From the NCBI GenBank assembly GCA_019038645.1, contig JAHOYT010000011.1:1-63908 (forward strand): 63,908 nucleotides of DNA, given 5' to 3'. Shown piece after piece: positions 16,548-26,984 of the stretch. Source of the stretch: Bacteroidales bacterium (GTDB lineage Bacteria > Bacteroidota > Bacteroidia > Bacteroidales > UBA12077). The notes under the pieces were generated by a model. The model did not search any database and was not told the DNA's origin. It saw nothing but the letters and a program-made list of their open reading frames with translations. Positions within the stretch are counted from its first letter, which is position 1. Every line of letters starts with the position of its first letter. The position numbers were made by a program, and so were the translations under genes.

Positions 16548-16926
16548 CGAACCCGCGTCCGGACAAAGAACCCAAATGCCTTCTACATGCTTATCTCTTT
16601 ATTAATTTTTGTGATTAGCCTGGCAAAGAGCAGCCCAACTATACCTTAGCTTCTTAATTTCGCTTAATTGTCGAAGCGCCAACTAAACTAGTTCAACATT
16701 TACGATGCCTCTGAATCAAGTGCGGTTAAACAACGCCCTTTGAGAGACAGCTTGTTCCGACAACCTAGTGTCGGAATTAAGTTTAATTCACTGAGTGAGA
16801 TTAAGCAGCAAGCGCGTAATTATTATCGCCGTTTATAAATTTGAGTTTTAAGATTAACGAGTCAAAACACAAAACTCGACATGCTTACATTCCAATTTAC
16901 CTTGCCGTCAAAACCATGGCAGCCCC
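16532..16926 (-). ncRNA. ssrA: tmRNA (transfer-messenger RNA)
   Basis: A one-piece tmRNA of 395 nt. The 5' end GGGGCTG (from 16926) pairs with the 3' CAGCTCC, with a discriminator A at 16532; CCA is not encoded. The T-arm sequence GGGTTCGACTCCC is clear. The tag frame at 16801-16830 reads GDNNYALAA followed by TAA, a typical Bacteroidota proteolysis tag. It rescues stalled ribosomes with SmpB. The gene is the integration site of the island to its left and remains intact. Confidence 0.95.
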
Positions 16927-16938
16927 AAATTAGAAGTG

Positions 16939-16946
16939 CAAAGTTA
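16939..16946 (-). promoter_or_regulatory. tmRNA promoter -7 element
   Basis: The minus strand reads TAACTTTG, matching the Bacteroidota TAnnTTTG consensus, 12 bases before the mature 5' end. No clear TTG -33 element was found. Confidence 0.6.
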
Positions 16947-17034
16947 CAAAATGATTAAATCATTCTTAATTATTTAATAAAAAAAATTAATTTTAGCCTT
17001 TCATAAATTCACATTACAATAAAGTAAATTAAAT

Positions 17035-18255
17035 ATGACCAAAAAAATAAAAGTTGGTATTCTGCGTGAAACGAAAAATCCTCCGGATAAGAGGGTTCCT
17101 GTAACACCATTACAGGTTGTTAAGTTAACAGAACAATTCTCAAATGTTGAGGTTTATGTACAACCAAGTGATATAAGATGTTATACAGACGAAGAGTATC
17201 AATATCTTGATTTAAATATGAAAGAGGATTTAAGCGATTGTGATATTCTTTTAGGAGTAAAAGAAGTTGATCCAAAAACATTTATTGCCGACAAAACATA
17301 TATGTTTTTTGCCCATGTTGCTAAAAAACAACCTTACAATCGCGGGTTATTACAAGAAGTAATTAAAAAAGGGATTCAATTAGTTGATTATGAATATCTG
17401 ACTGATAAAGATAATCAAAGAATAGTAGCTTTTGGTCGCTGGGCTGGAATTGTTGGGGCTTATAATGGATTACGGGCACGTGGAATCAGAACGGATCAGT
17501 TTGAATTGAAACCTGCACATCACTGTAAAGATATGGATGAGATGTATGCTGGATTAAAAAAAACCAAACTAAAAAAGAAAAAGATTTTAGTTACCGGAGG
17601 TGGTCGTGTTGCAATGGGAGCAATGGAAACTATAAGCCAATTAAATATTCGGGAAGTTACATCGGACGAGTTTTTAAATCAGGAATTTGACGAACCTGTA
17701 TTATGTCGTATTGATCCTGAACATTATGTTCAGCACAAAGGCGGGATGCAGTTTAATTTGCGGCATTTCTTCAAACATCCTGAAGAATACAAATCTGCTT
17801 TTAAACCTTATACTAAGGTAACTGATATTTTTATTGCATGTCATTTCTGGGATCCTAAATCTCCTAATTTTATTACTAAGGAAGATTATTTAGATCCTGA
17901 TTTTAAAATTACTGTAATAGCCGACGTTAGCTGCGATGTGGATGGCCCGATTGCTTCAACAGTAAAAGCATCAACCATAGCTGAACCATTCTTTGGTTAT
18001 AATCCAAAAACCGGTAAAGAGGAACCTCCATTTATTAACCCGAAAAATGTTACTGTAATGTCAGTTGATAATTTACCCGGTGAACTTCCTCGTAATGCCT
18101 CTTCAGATTTTGGAAGTAATTTAATTGATAAAGTTTATCCATCGTTGTTTGGCAATGATGATAATGGAATAATTGAACGGGCCTCAATTGCTAAAGGAGG
18201 TAAACTAACCGAAAGATATTCTTATCTAAAGGATTATCTTGAAGGAAAAGAGTAG
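17035..18255 (+). CDS. Alanine dehydrogenase / saccharopine dehydrogenase-like oxidoreductase
   Basis: A 406-residue protein of the AlaDH/PNT N-terminal family. The start KVGILRETKNPPDKRVPVTP has the family's RE-x-K...RR/KRVPVTP pattern. A Rossmann nucleotide site, ILVTGGGRVAMGAM, lies at about residues 184-197, and VTVMSVDNLPGELPR near the C-terminus is typical of the LYS1-like branch. It probably oxidises or forms an amino acid with NAD(P). Alanine, lysine/saccharopine or a related substrate cannot be decided from sequence. It stands alone, divergent from tmRNA. Confidence 0.75.
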   Translation: MTKKIKVGILRETKNPPDKRVPVTPLQVVKLTEQFSNVEVYVQPSDIRCYTDEEYQYLDLNMKEDLSDCDILLGVKEVDPKTFIADKTYMFFAHVAKKQPYNRGLLQEVIKKGIQLVDYEYLTDKDNQRIVAFGRWAGIVGAYNGLRARGIRTDQFELKPAHHCKDMDEMYAGLKKTKLKKKKILVTGGGRVAMGAMETISQLNIREVTSDEFLNQEFDEPVLCRIDPEHYVQHKGGMQFNLRHFFKHPEEYKSAFKPYTKVTDIFIACHFWDPKSPNFITKEDYLDPDFKITVIADVSCDVDGPIASTVKASTIAEPFFGYNPKTGKEEPPFINPKNVTVMSVDNLPGELPRNASSDFGSNLIDKVYPSLFGNDDNGIIERASIAKGGKLTERYSYLKDYLEGKE

Positions 18256-18267
18256 TCTATATATAAT

Positions 18268-18330
18268 AAAAAAAAGTCATCCCAATGTCATTCTGAGCTT
18301 GTCGAAGAATCCAGGGATGACTTTTTTTTT
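18268..18330. terminator. Repeat-derived terminator hairpin
   Basis: A 16-bp stem (18268-18283 with 18314-18329; AAGTCATCCC/GGGATGACTT) flanks the dispersed-repeat core TCATTCTGAGCTTGTCGAAG. The A and T tracts make it work in both directions, between convergent genes. Confidence 0.7.
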
Positions 18331-18340
18331 CGTTTATGTT

Positions 18341-18392
18341 GTCATTCCTGCGAACTTTTCTCATGAGCAAAGCGAGTAATGCAGGATTCTTT
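18341..18392. repeat. Dispersed palindromic repeat
   Basis: It begins GTCATTCCTGCGAA and contains ATGCAGGATTC near its end, the same general GTCATnCC...GGATTC pattern as the neighbouring repeat. It lies just before the rpe stop. Confidence 0.5.
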
Positions 18393-18400
18393 ATTTTACC

Positions 18401-19054
18401 TTAGCTAAGATTCTTTAATCCTTTAATGGTGTCAGGTTGATTTTCTGATTTAAAAATATAGCTACCAGCTACAAGTACATCGCAACCTGCATCTATCAAA
18501 GTTTTCGCATTAGTATTATCAACTCCGCCGTCAACCTCTATGAGCGCATTAGATTTTTTCTTAATAATTAACTCCTTTAGTTCTTTTATTTTATCAATTG
18601 TATTTGGGATAAATTTCTGACCTCCGAACCCCGGATTAACCGACATAATTAAAACTAAATCAACATCTGCAATAATATCTTTAATTAAATGAACTGGCGT
18701 ATGTGGATTTAAACTTACTCCGGCTTTCATCCCTTTCGATTTGATATTTTGAATAGTTCTGTGTAAGTGATTACATGCCTCGTAATGTACCGTTAATATA
18801 TCAGCACCAACTTTCTGAAAATCATCAATATATCTGTCCGGATCAACAATCATTAAATGTACGTCAAGAGGTTTTGTAGCATGCTTTTTTATATATTTTA
18901 TTATAGGAAAACCAAAAGATATATTCGGGACAAACACTCCATCCATAATATCCAGATGAAACCAATCTGCTTCGCTCGAGTTTGTCATTTCAATGTCATG
19001 CTGCAAATTTCCAAAATCGGCAGAAAGTAGTGAAGGTGATATTAAATGCATCAT
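18401..19054 (-). CDS. rpe: Ribulose-phosphate 3-epimerase
   Basis: A 217-residue TIM-barrel protein with ISPSLLSADFGN at the start, HLDIMDGVFVPN, DVHLMI, MSVNPGFGGQ and VDGGV. These carry the metal-binding His and Asp residues of the epimerase. It interconverts ribulose-5-phosphate and xylulose-5-phosphate in the pentose phosphate pathway. The upstream TTG (19060) is less likely than ATG at 19054 or 19051. It lies 70 bp from the sigma-factor gene on the same strand. Confidence 0.93.
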   Translation of the reverse strand: MMHLISPSLLSADFGNLQHDIEMTNSSEADWFHLDIMDGVFVPNISFGFPIIKYIKKHATKPLDVHLMIVDPDRYIDDFQKVGADILTVHYEACNHLHRTIQNIKSKGMKAGVSLNPHTPVHLIKDIIADVDLVLIMSVNPGFGGQKFIPNTIDKIKELKELIIKKKSNALIEVDGGVDNTNAKTLIDAGCDVLVAGSYIFKSENQPDTIKGLKNLS

Positions 19055-19124
19055 TACCAAATTATTTTATTTTTGCAAAAATAACAAAAAAAAGAAACCT
19101 AACGGTTTCATGCATGTTGTTTGC

Positions 19125-19988
19125 TTATCCCAGATAGGTTTTTAATATTTTACTTCTGGTTGTATTCTTTAATCGTTTTATTGCTTTTTCTTTTATTTGT
19201 CTCACCCTTTCACGTGTTAAGCTAAATTCCTCTCCAATTTCTTCCAGTGTATAAGGATGTTTTCCGTTCAAACCGAAATACAGTCTGATTATGCTGGCTT
19301 CTCTTTCAGTTAATGATGATAACGCTCTTTCAATTTCTTTTCTTAGCGAATCATTTAGTAAACTGCTGTCGGGACCAGGGTTATCTTTACTTAAAAGTAC
19401 TTCGTACATATCCCCATCTTCACCATCCGTTAAAGGTGCATCCATTGACACATGCCTTCCCGAACTGCGCATAGCTTCTTTAATATCATGAGGTGCAAGT
19501 TCAATTGCTTTTGAAATTTCCTCAACAGAAGGTTCTCTTTCAAATTTTTGCTCAAGCTCAGATAAAGCTCTGTTTATTTTATTTATTGACCCTATTTTAT
19601 TTAGAGGCAGCCTGACAATTCGCGCCTGTTCTGCAAGAGCTTGTAAAATTGATTGTCTAATCCACCATACTGCATAGGATATAAATTTAAAGCCACGCGT
19701 TTCATCAAAGCGCTTTGCTGCCTTTATAAGACCAAGATTCCCTTCATTTATTAAATCCGGAAGACTTAATCCCTGATTTTGATATTGTTTTGAGACAGAA
19801 ACAACAAATCTAAGGTTAGCTTTTATGAGTTTTTCTAATGCGAGATTGTCACCATTACGAACTTTTCGGGCAAGTTCAACTTCTTCTTCTGCTGATAGCA
19901 AATCTACCTTCCCTATTTCGTGTAAATATTTATCTAACGAGGCAGTTTCCCGATTGGTTACTTGTTTAATAATTTTTAACTGTCTCAT
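19125..19988 (-). CDS. rpoD: Primary sigma factor (RpoD/SigA)
   Basis: A 287-residue group 1 sigma-70 factor of the short Bacteroidota type, lacking region 1.1. Region 1.2 is at about 15-40. Region 2 shows [18 protein letters not shown] and [14 protein letters not shown]. Region 3 is at about 140-200, and region 4 ends with [10 protein letters not shown] and [15 protein letters not shown]. It directs RNA polymerase to TAnnTTTG/TTG promoters, such as those noted in this window. Confidence 0.95.
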   Translation of the reverse strand: MRQLKIIKQVTNRETASLDKYLHEIGKVDLLSAEEEVELARKVRNGDNLALEKLIKANLRFVVSVSKQYQNQGLSLPDLINEGNLGLIKAAKRFDETRGFKFISYAVWWIRQSILQALAEQARIVRLPLNKIGSINKINRALSELEQKFEREPSVEEISKAIELAPHDIKEAMRSSGRHVSMDAPLTDGEDGDMYEVLLSKDNPGPDSSLLNDSLRKEIERALSSLTEREASIIRLYFGLNGKHPYTLEEIGEEFSLTRERVRQIKEKAIKRLKNTTRSKILKTYLG

Positions 19989-20300
19989 TGTAATGATAAG
20001 GTGATTATTAACTTAACATGTACATTTTGTAAGCTCATTGTTACAAATATATTCAAATATGTGAATAAAAATCTTTACAATAAAGTTTTTTGGTTGTTTT
20101 TATTTAATTAATCTATACAATAGTTTTTAAAAAAAATACAGACTTTCTTTGGTAATTGTCAGGAAATCTTTAATATTGCATAGAATTTTCTTATGGATTA
20201 ATAAATCTCCTACAGTAAAAATCAATGTATTTACTGACTTATCGCTGATAACAGTTCAAATATTTATTATAATATCAAAAATTAATTTCCAAAATAAAAT
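19989..20300. other. Divergent promoter region between rpoD and rho
   Basis: A 312-bp gene-free region. A candidate minus-strand -7 box, TATATTTG, is at 20044-20051, 56 bases before the sigma gene. No RNA element or ORF of note was seen. Confidence 0.45.
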
Positions 20301-21917
20301 ATGTACGACATTCTTGAATTGAATAAAAAACTTGTTTCCGAATTAAGAGAAATAGCTAAAGGATTGCAAATTAAAAAAGTAGATCCGTTAAAAAAACAGG
20401 ATTTGATCTATAAAATCCTTGATCAACAAGCAATAAATGCTACCTCTGATGCGAAACCGGAAAAGAAAATACCTACCAGAAAACGCTTAGCTGATAAACC
20501 AAAGATCAGTGAAAGAGAACCTAAAAAAAATGAAAAAATTAATCCTGAAAAAGCAGATCAAAAAAGAGAGCCTGTAAAGGATAAAAAGCAATTTATTGCT
20601 GAAACTAATAATCTAAAAACAAAAAATAAAGAGGTGTCAGCTCCCGAAGTAAAAAAAGAGATAAAGACTGATACACCGGATAAAAAGCATTCATCAGACA
20701 GAGACGATGCTTACAAAAAAAGATTACCATACAGACCTCAGAAAGAAAATTTTCATAAAAAACCACATGATAAAAGAAATGATAAATCATATGAGTTTGA
20801 CGGAATTATTACTAATTCCGGTGTTCTTGAAATAATGTCTGACGGATACGGTTTTTTAAGATCATCTGAATACAATTATCTGAATTCGCCTGATGATATT
20901 TATGTATCACAATCACAAATTAAACTTTTTGGTTTAAAAACAGGCGATACAGTTGAAGGTACAATTCGACCGCCTAAAGAAGGTGAGAAATACTTTCCTT
21001 TAATTAAAGTAGCAAAAATTAATGGAAGAAGTCCTGATTATATAAGAGACAGAGTGCCTTTTGATTATTTGACTCCATTATTTCCGGAGGAAAAATTTAC
21101 AATAAACAATAATCAGAATGATAAAATCTCAACCAGGATCATTGATATGTTTGCACCACTTGGTAAAGGCCAGCGTGGATTAATTGTTGCACAGCCAAAA
21201 ACTGGTAAAACAGTATTGTTAAAAGACATTGCAAATGCGATAGCTGCAAATCACCCTGAAGTGTACATGATTGTACTCTTAATTGATGAGCGTCCTGAGG
21301 AGGTAACTGATATGGCACGTAGTGTAAATGCGGAAGTTATTTCATCAACATTTGACGAGCCGGCAGAAAGACATGTACGAATAGCAAATATCGTTCTTGA
21401 AAAGGCAAAACGTATGGTTGAATGTGGTCATGATGTGGTAATTCTCCTGGATTCTATAACTCGTTTAGCACGTGCATATAATACTGTTTCTCCTGCTTCA
21501 GGTAAAGTTTTATCAGGTGGTGTTGATGCTAATGCATTACATAAACCAAAAAGATTTTTTGGTGCTGCCCGTAATATAGAAGAAGGCGGATCGCTTAGCA
21601 TTATTTCGACTGCGTTAACAGAGACAGGATCTAAAATGGATGAGGTTATATTTGAAGAATTTAAGGGTACAGGTAACATGGAATTACAGCTCGATCGTAA
21701 ATTATCTAACAAAAGAATTTATCCTGCTGTTGATCTTACTGCCTCAAGTACCCGACGTGAAGATTTGTTAATTGAACCGGGAATGTTAAATAAAATATGG
21801 ATATTACGTAATTATTTAACTGATATGAACTCAATAGAAGCAATGAATTTTTTACGTGATCGTTTGTTAAAGACAAAAACAAATGAAGAATTTATTATTT
21901 CAATGAATTCCGACTAA
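20301..21917 (+). CDS. rho: Transcription termination factor Rho
   Basis: A 538-residue protein, longer than the 419 residues of E. coli Rho because of a Lys/Asp/Glu-rich insert at about residues 45-165 between the N-terminal helical domain and the RNA-binding cold-shock-like domain ([15 protein letters not shown]). The P-loop [19 protein letters not shown] and the Q/R-loop region GGVDANAL are intact. Such inserts are typical of Bacteroidota. As a hexameric ATP-driven translocase it ends untranslated transcripts. Confidence 0.96.
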   Translation: MYDILELNKKLVSELREIAKGLQIKKVDPLKKQDLIYKILDQQAINATSDAKPEKKIPTRKRLADKPKISEREPKKNEKINPEKADQKREPVKDKKQFIAETNNLKTKNKEVSAPEVKKEIKTDTPDKKHSSDRDDAYKKRLPYRPQKENFHKKPHDKRNDKSYEFDGIITNSGVLEIMSDGYGFLRSSEYNYLNSPDDIYVSQSQIKLFGLKTGDTVEGTIRPPKEGEKYFPLIKVAKINGRSPDYIRDRVPFDYLTPLFPEEKFTINNNQNDKISTRIIDMFAPLGKGQRGLIVAQPKTGKTVLLKDIANAIAANHPEVYMIVLLIDERPEEVTDMARSVNAEVISSTFDEPAERHVRIANIVLEKAKRMVECGHDVVILLDSITRLARAYNTVSPASGKVLSGGVDANALHKPKRFFGAARNIEEGGSLSIISTALTETGSKMDEVIFEEFKGTGNMELQLDRKLSNKRIYPAVDLTASSTRREDLLIEPGMLNKIWILRNYLTDMNSIEAMNFLRDRLLKTKTNEEFIISMNSD

Positions 21918-21942
21918 ATGTTTCACAACACATAACAAAGGG

Positions 21943-21968
21943 AATGCGGATTAATTTCCGCATTTTTT
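21943..21968 (+). terminator. Terminator after rho
   Basis: The AATGCGGA / TCCGCATT stem (21943-21950 with 21957-21964) is followed by a T run. Confidence 0.75.
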
Positions 21969-22071
21969 GTTTGTATATTAGAATGATACGCGAATATTTT
22001 AACCTTAAACAAGTGATATAAATCATAGGTTATTTTCCTAAGGAAGAATGTAATAAATGAGATTTTTATTA

Positions 22072-22079
22072 TACTTTTG
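22072..22079 (+). promoter_or_regulatory. nifJ promoter -7 element
   Basis: TACTTTTG matches TAnnTTTG, about 57 bases before the nifJ start. The gene also has an AAGGAG site 6 bases before its ATG. Confidence 0.5.
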
Positions 22080-22135
22080 TAGTTCCAAAAAAATAAAGTT
22101 AATTATCTTTTAATAAATAAATTAAGGAGTTAGAA

Positions 22136-25100
22136 ATGTCAAAAAACAAGAAATTTATAACCTGCGATGGTAACTTTGCTGCTGCTCATGTAGCGTATAT
22201 GTTTAGTGAAGTTGCAGCGATTTATCCGATTACTCCTTCATCAACTATGGCAGAATATGTTGATGAGTGGGCATCATACGGACGTAAGAATATATTTGGA
22301 GATCAGGTGAAAGTTGTTGAAATGCAGTCAGAAGGAGGTGCTTCAGGTGCTGTACACGGGTCATTACAAGCTGGTGCATTAACTTCTACATTTACAGCTT
22401 CACAGGGATTATTATTAATGATTCCTAATATGTATAAAATCTCAGGTGAGTTATTACCTGGAGTATTTCACGTTAGTGCAAGAAGTTTAGCTGCTCAGGC
22501 TCTTTCTATTTTTGGTGATCATAGTGATGTAATGAGCACACGTCAAACTGGTTTTGCTATGTTAGCAACGGGTAGTGTTCAGGAAATTATGGATATTGCC
22601 GGAATAGCTCATCTGGCATCAATTAAATCAAGAATTCCGTTCTTACATTTCTTTGATGGTTTCAGAACTTCGCATGAGATTCAGAAAGTTGAGTATTTCG
22701 AAAATGAAGATTTAGCTAAATTATTGGATTATGATGCATTACAAAAATTCAGAGATAATGCATTAAATCCTGAACATCCGGTTACACGTGGTACTGCTCA
22801 AAATCCTGATATTTATTTTCAGGCTCGCGAAGCTGCAAATAAATTTTATGATCCAATTCCTGATATGGTTGAGGATTATATGCAGGAAATTGCCAAACTT
22901 ACTGGTCGTGAATACCATCCGTTTACATATTATGGATCAAAAGATGCTGAAAATATTATTGTAGCTATGGGATCTGTTACTTCAACCATACAAGAAGTAA
23001 TTGATTACAAATTAGCGCAGGGAGAAAAAGTTGGTTTAATTACTGTTCACTTATACAGACCTTTCTCTGAAAAATATTTCATGAAAGTTCTTCCTAAAAC
23101 TGTAAAACGTATTTCTGTTTTAGATAGAACAAAAGAACCAGGAGCTAATGGAGAGCCATTATATCTTGATATAAGGGAATTATTCTATGGAAAAGAAAAT
23201 GCTCCGATTGTTATTGGTGGACGTTATGGATTAAGTTCAAAAGATACTACTCCTTCACAAATTATCGCTGTGTATGATAATTTAAATTTACCTGAACCAA
23301 AAAATCGCTTTACCTTAGGAATTGTTGATGATGTTAAATATACTTCTTTACCATTATTACCTGAAATTAGTGTAGTGCCTAAAGGTACATTCGAAGGTAA
23401 ATTTTATGGCTTGGGTGCTGACGGTACTGTTGGAGCGAATAAAAATTCAATTAAAATTATTGGTGACTCAACCGACAAGTATGCTCAGGCATATTTTGCT
23501 TACGATTCAAAAAAATCAGGTGGTATTACTACATCTCACTTGCGTTTTGGAGATAACCCGATTCGTTCGCCATACTTAGTTGGAACTCCGGATTTTGTAG
23601 CTTGTCATGTTCCTTCTTATCTTTATAAATATGATATGTTGAGAGGGATCAAGAAAGGTGGCACGTTCTTATTAAACAGCATTTGGGATGTTGAAGAAAC
23701 AAAAAATCATTTCCCTGATGAAATGAAAAAAACTTTAGCTGAAAAAGACATTAAAGTTTATATAATTAATGCTACAAAAATTGCTGAAGAAATAGGTCTG
23801 GGTAATCGTACAAATACTATCATGCAATCTGCATTCTTTAAAATTGCAAATGTAATTCCTTACGATAGTGCAGTTCAGGAAATGAAGAAAGCTATTGTTA
23901 AGTCATTTAGCAGAAAAGGTGAAGATATCGTTGATATGAACAAAGCTGCGGTTGAACGAGGTGGTATTGTAGAAGAAATTGTTATCCCGTCTGAATGGAA
24001 AAATATTGAAATTAAAACTAAAAATGACGATAGAAATATTCCTGACTTTATTAAAAATGTTGTTGAACCTATAAACGCTCAAAAAGGTGATGATCTGCCG
24101 GTGAGTGCTTTTGTTGGTAGAGAAGACGGAACTTTTCCTGCAGGTACAACTGCTTACGAAAAGCGTGGTATAGCTGTTACTGTTCCTGAATGGGACGCTG
24201 ATAATTGTATACAATGTAATCAATGTGCATATGTTTGCCCTCATGCAGCAATCAGACCATTCTTATTAACAGATGAAGAATTGGAGAATGCACCTGAAGG
24301 TACAAATGCCAAACAGGGTATAGGTGGTACTAAAGAATATAAATTTAAAATTCAGGTTAGCCCACTTGATTGTACAGGTTGTGGTAATTGTGTGGATGTT
24401 TGCCCGTCTAAAGTAAAATCTTTAGTAATGCAGCCTCTGGATTCACAGTTGGTTGAAGACGAACGTTGGGACTATATGCATAATACAATTGGTTATAAGG
24501 ATAACGTTTTACCAAAAGAGAAGAGTGTTAAGAATAGCCAGTTTGCTCAGCCTTTATTCGAGTTTAGCGGTGCATGTGCTGGTTGCGGTGAAACTCCATA
24601 CATTAAGACGATTACTCAATTATATGGTGATCGAATGATGGTAGCTAATGCAACAGGATGTTCATCTATTTACGGTGGTTCTGCGCCTTCTACTCCATAT
24701 TGTTCAAATAGCGAGGGTAAAGGTCCGGCATGGGCTAATTCATTATTCGAAGATAATGCTGAATATGGATTAGGAATGCATGTAGGGATTGAAAAACTCC
24801 GCACAAGAATTGCTGAAAAAATGAACGCTTCAATGGATGAGGTTTCTGCAGAAACGAAGGCTGCATTTGAAGAATGGATTAGCAATATGGCTGATGCTGA
24901 AGGTTCGAAAATAGCTTCTGCAAAAGTTATTAATGCTTGTAAGAAAGAAAAGAATCCTATAGCAAAAGAAATCTTATCATTAGAACAATATCTTATTAAG
25001 AAATCTACATGGATATTTGGTGGTGATGGTTGGGCTTATGATATTGGATATGGAGGATTAGATCATGTATTAGCTACAGGAGAAGATGTTAATGTACTTG

Positions 25101-25651
25101 TTCTGGATACTGAAGTATATTCTAATACAGGAGGCCAGGCATCTAAAGCAACTCCGGTTGGTGCAGTTGCTAAATTTGCTGCTGCTGGTATGAGATTACG
25201 TAAAAAGGATCTTGGAATGATGGTTATGTCCTATGGACATGTTTATGTAGCTCAGGTTGCAATGGGAGCCAGCCAGAATCAATTCTTTAAAGCTCTTAGG
25301 GAAGCTGAAGCGTATCCGGGACCATCACTAATTATTGCATACTCGCCTTGTATCAATCATGGTTTAAAATTAGGTATGGGTAAAACTCAGTATGAATCAA
25401 AATTAGCTGTTGAAGCTGGTTATTGGCATAATTACAGGTATAATCCATTATTAGAAGCAGAAGGAAAGAATCCTTTCCAACTTGACTCTAAAAAACCAGA
25501 GTGGAGTAATTTCCAGAAATTTCTGAAAAGTGAAGTACGTTATACTTCATTACAAAAATCATTTCCTGAAGTTGCAGGAAAATTATTTAAACAAGCAGAG
25601 GAAGATGCAATATGGAGATATAATAGTTATAAGCGATTAGCTTCTGATTAA
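22136..25651 (+). CDS. nifJ: Pyruvate:ferredoxin (flavodoxin) oxidoreductase
   Basis: A 1171-residue single-chain PFOR with all domains fused: the pyrimidine-binding domain I (YPITPSSTMAEY), domain II, the gamma domain, a two-cluster ferredoxin domain (CIQCNQCAYVCP and CTGCGNCVDVCP), and the C-terminal thiamine diphosphate domain (FGGDGWAYDIGYGG). An extra cysteine pair, GACAGCGETPY, ligates the third cluster. It oxidises pyruvate to acetyl-CoA and CO2 and passes electrons to ferredoxin or flavodoxin. The oxygen-sensitive enzyme points to anaerobic metabolism. Confidence 0.97.
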   Translation: MSKNKKFITCDGNFAAAHVAYMFSEVAAIYPITPSSTMAEYVDEWASYGRKNIFGDQVKVVEMQSEGGASGAVHGSLQAGALTSTFTASQGLLLMIPNMYKISGELLPGVFHVSARSLAAQALSIFGDHSDVMSTRQTGFAMLATGSVQEIMDIAGIAHLASIKSRIPFLHFFDGFRTSHEIQKVEYFENEDLAKLLDYDALQKFRDNALNPEHPVTRGTAQNPDIYFQAREAANKFYDPIPDMVEDYMQEIAKLTGREYHPFTYYGSKDAENIIVAMGSVTSTIQEVIDYKLAQGEKVGLITVHLYRPFSEKYFMKVLPKTVKRISVLDRTKEPGANGEPLYLDIRELFYGKENAPIVIGGRYGLSSKDTTPSQIIAVYDNLNLPEPKNRFTLGIVDDVKYTSLPLLPEISVVPKGTFEGKFYGLGADGTVGANKNSIKIIGDSTDKYAQAYFAYDSKKSGGITTSHLRFGDNPIRSPYLVGTPDFVACHVPSYLYKYDMLRGIKKGGTFLLNSIWDVEETKNHFPDEMKKTLAEKDIKVYIINATKIAEEIGLGNRTNTIMQSAFFKIANVIPYDSAVQEMKKAIVKSFSRKGEDIVDMNKAAVERGGIVEEIVIPSEWKNIEIKTKNDDRNIPDFIKNVVEPINAQKGDDLPVSAFVGREDGTFPAGTTAYEKRGIAVTVPEWDADNCIQCNQCAYVCPHAAIRPFLLTDEELENAPEGTNAKQGIGGTKEYKFKIQVSPLDCTGCGNCVDVCPSKVKSLVMQPLDSQLVEDERWDYMHNTIGYKDNVLPKEKSVKNSQFAQPLFEFSGACAGCGETPYIKTITQLYGDRMMVANATGCSSIYGGSAPSTPYCSNSEGKGPAWANSLFEDNAEYGLGMHVGIEKLRTRIAEKMNASMDEVSAETKAAFEEWISNMADAEGSKIASAKVINACKKEKNPIAKEILSLEQYLIKKSTWIFGGDGWAYDIGYGGLDHVLATGEDVNVLVLDTEVYSNTGGQASKATPVGAVAKFAAAGMRLRKKDLGMMVMSYGHVYVAQVAMGASQNQFFKALREAEAYPGPSLIIAYSPCINHGLKLGMGKTQYESKLAVEAGYWHNYRYNPLLEAEGKNPFQLDSKKPEWSNFQKFLKSEVRYTSLQKSFPEVAGKLFKQAEEDAIWRYNSYKRLASD

Positions 25652-25672
25652 TTGCAATTACAAACTTAATTT

Positions 25673-25702
25673 AAAGCAGGATTAACAATCCTGCTTTTTT
25701 TA
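25673..25702 (+). terminator. Terminator after nifJ
   Basis: The AAAGCAGGATT / AATCCTGCTTT stem (25673-25683 with 25687-25697) has a 3-base loop and a T run. Confidence 0.8.
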
Positions 25703-25842
25703 TTACTTCTTACTGATAAAGGGTTTTTTAAGTTCTACATATTCTATAATTGCATTACAATCAAATGATAAGTTTAAGCATATTGAATAATTTAGTTAAT
25801 ATTTTAAAAATAGATGTTCTATAACACAAAATGAACTAAATT

Positions 25843-25864
25843 TTTTGTATATTGGTATACAAAA
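25843..25864. promoter_or_regulatory. Perfect inverted repeat before the DHOD-like gene
   Basis: TTTTGTATA and TATACAAAA flank a TTGG centre, ending 35 bases before the start codon. It is a candidate operator or promoter-overlapping site. Confidence 0.4.
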
Positions 25865-25899
25865 TAAAGAAACACAAGTTAAACTAAAACACAAATCAT

Positions 25900-26916
25900 A
25901 TGGCAGACTTAAGCACAACCTATATGGGGTTAAAACTAAAGAATCCTATTATTGCAGGTTCTTCAAATCTTTCACTGGATATAAAAAATATTGAAGCGAT
26001 GGAAGAGGCTGGTGTAGGAGCAATAGTTTACAAATCCCTATTTGAAGAACAAGTTAATTTTGAATCAGCCGATTTAGATGAAGATTTAATGGCCTACAAT
26101 GACCGTCATCCGGAAATGACCAGAATGTATCCGAATATGGAGCATGCAGGACCGAAAGTTTTTTTAACACAACTTAAAAAAATTAGAGACAATACTTCTG
26201 TGCCATTAATTGCAAGCATTAATGCTATTCATGAAGAAACCTGGGTTGAATATGCCAAACTAATAGAAGAAACCGGAGTTGATGGTTTAGAAATTAATTT
26301 ATACAAGCTGCCAAAAAAATTTGAGAATACAGGACAAAGTCATGAAAAACGTAAACTTGATATTATAAAGGCTGTAAAAAAGGCAATAAAAATTCCTGTA
26401 GCTGTAAAGTTAAGCTCATTTTATAGCAGCCTTCTTAACTTTATTTCAGAGATTGACAAAACAGGAGTTGATAGTTTCGTTTTATTTAACAAAATGTTCG
26501 AACCTGAAATTAATATTCATACTGAAAAGTCAATGTTCCCGTTTAATCTCAGTCATAAAGGCGATCATCGGTTACCTTTAAGATATGCTGGCTTATTATA
26601 TGGAAATATAAATGCAGATATTTGTAGCTCATCAGGAATTTTTGATGGCGAAGATGCAATAAAAATGTTACTTGCCGGAGCAAATGCGGTGCAAGTGGTT
26701 AGCACTTTGTATAAAAATAAAATTGAGCAAATAGCTAAAATCCTGGAACAAATGGAAGAGTGGATGGATGGAAAGGGCTACAAAACATTAGATGATTTCA
26801 GGGGAAAACTTTCACGTAAAAACAGTACAGATCCTTATATTTATCTTCGTGCTCAGTATGTTGATATTCTTTTAAATAGTGCAGATAAGTTAGTAAAAAA
26901 ATATCCTTTAAGATAG
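25900..26916 (+). CDS. Dihydroorotate dehydrogenase-like protein
   Basis: A 338-residue TIM-barrel flavoprotein of the DHOD/FMN-dependent family (LKLKNPIIAGSSNLS, IPLIASIN-type strands, GVDGLEINLY, SSSGIFDGEDAIKMLLAGA). It resembles the dihydroorotate dehydrogenase-like proteins common in Bacteroidota and anaerobes that are not the pyrimidine enzyme. The FMN phosphate-binding part is present, but I could not confirm a class-specific catalytic Cys or Ser. It follows nifJ, but the terminator at 25673 and a 248-bp gap make it a separate unit. The substrate is unknown. Confidence 0.8.
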   Translation: MADLSTTYMGLKLKNPIIAGSSNLSLDIKNIEAMEEAGVGAIVYKSLFEEQVNFESADLDEDLMAYNDRHPEMTRMYPNMEHAGPKVFLTQLKKIRDNTSVPLIASINAIHEETWVEYAKLIEETGVDGLEINLYKLPKKFENTGQSHEKRKLDIIKAVKKAIKIPVAVKLSSFYSSLLNFISEIDKTGVDSFVLFNKMFEPEINIHTEKSMFPFNLSHKGDHRLPLRYAGLLYGNINADICSSSGIFDGEDAIKMLLAGANAVQVVSTLYKNKIEQIAKILEQMEEWMDGKGYKTLDDFRGKLSRKNSTDPYIYLRAQYVDILLNSADKLVKKYPLR

Positions 26917-26950
26917 GAAAGAAAGTTTTTTAAAATCAATATTATGTAAA

Positions 26951-26984
26951 AATAAGAGTAGAGAAATCTGCTCTTATTTATTTT
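26951..26984 (+). terminator. Terminator after the DHOD-like gene
   Basis: AATAAGAG / CTCTTATT (26951-26958 with 26971-26978) is followed by TATTTTA. Confidence 0.6.
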
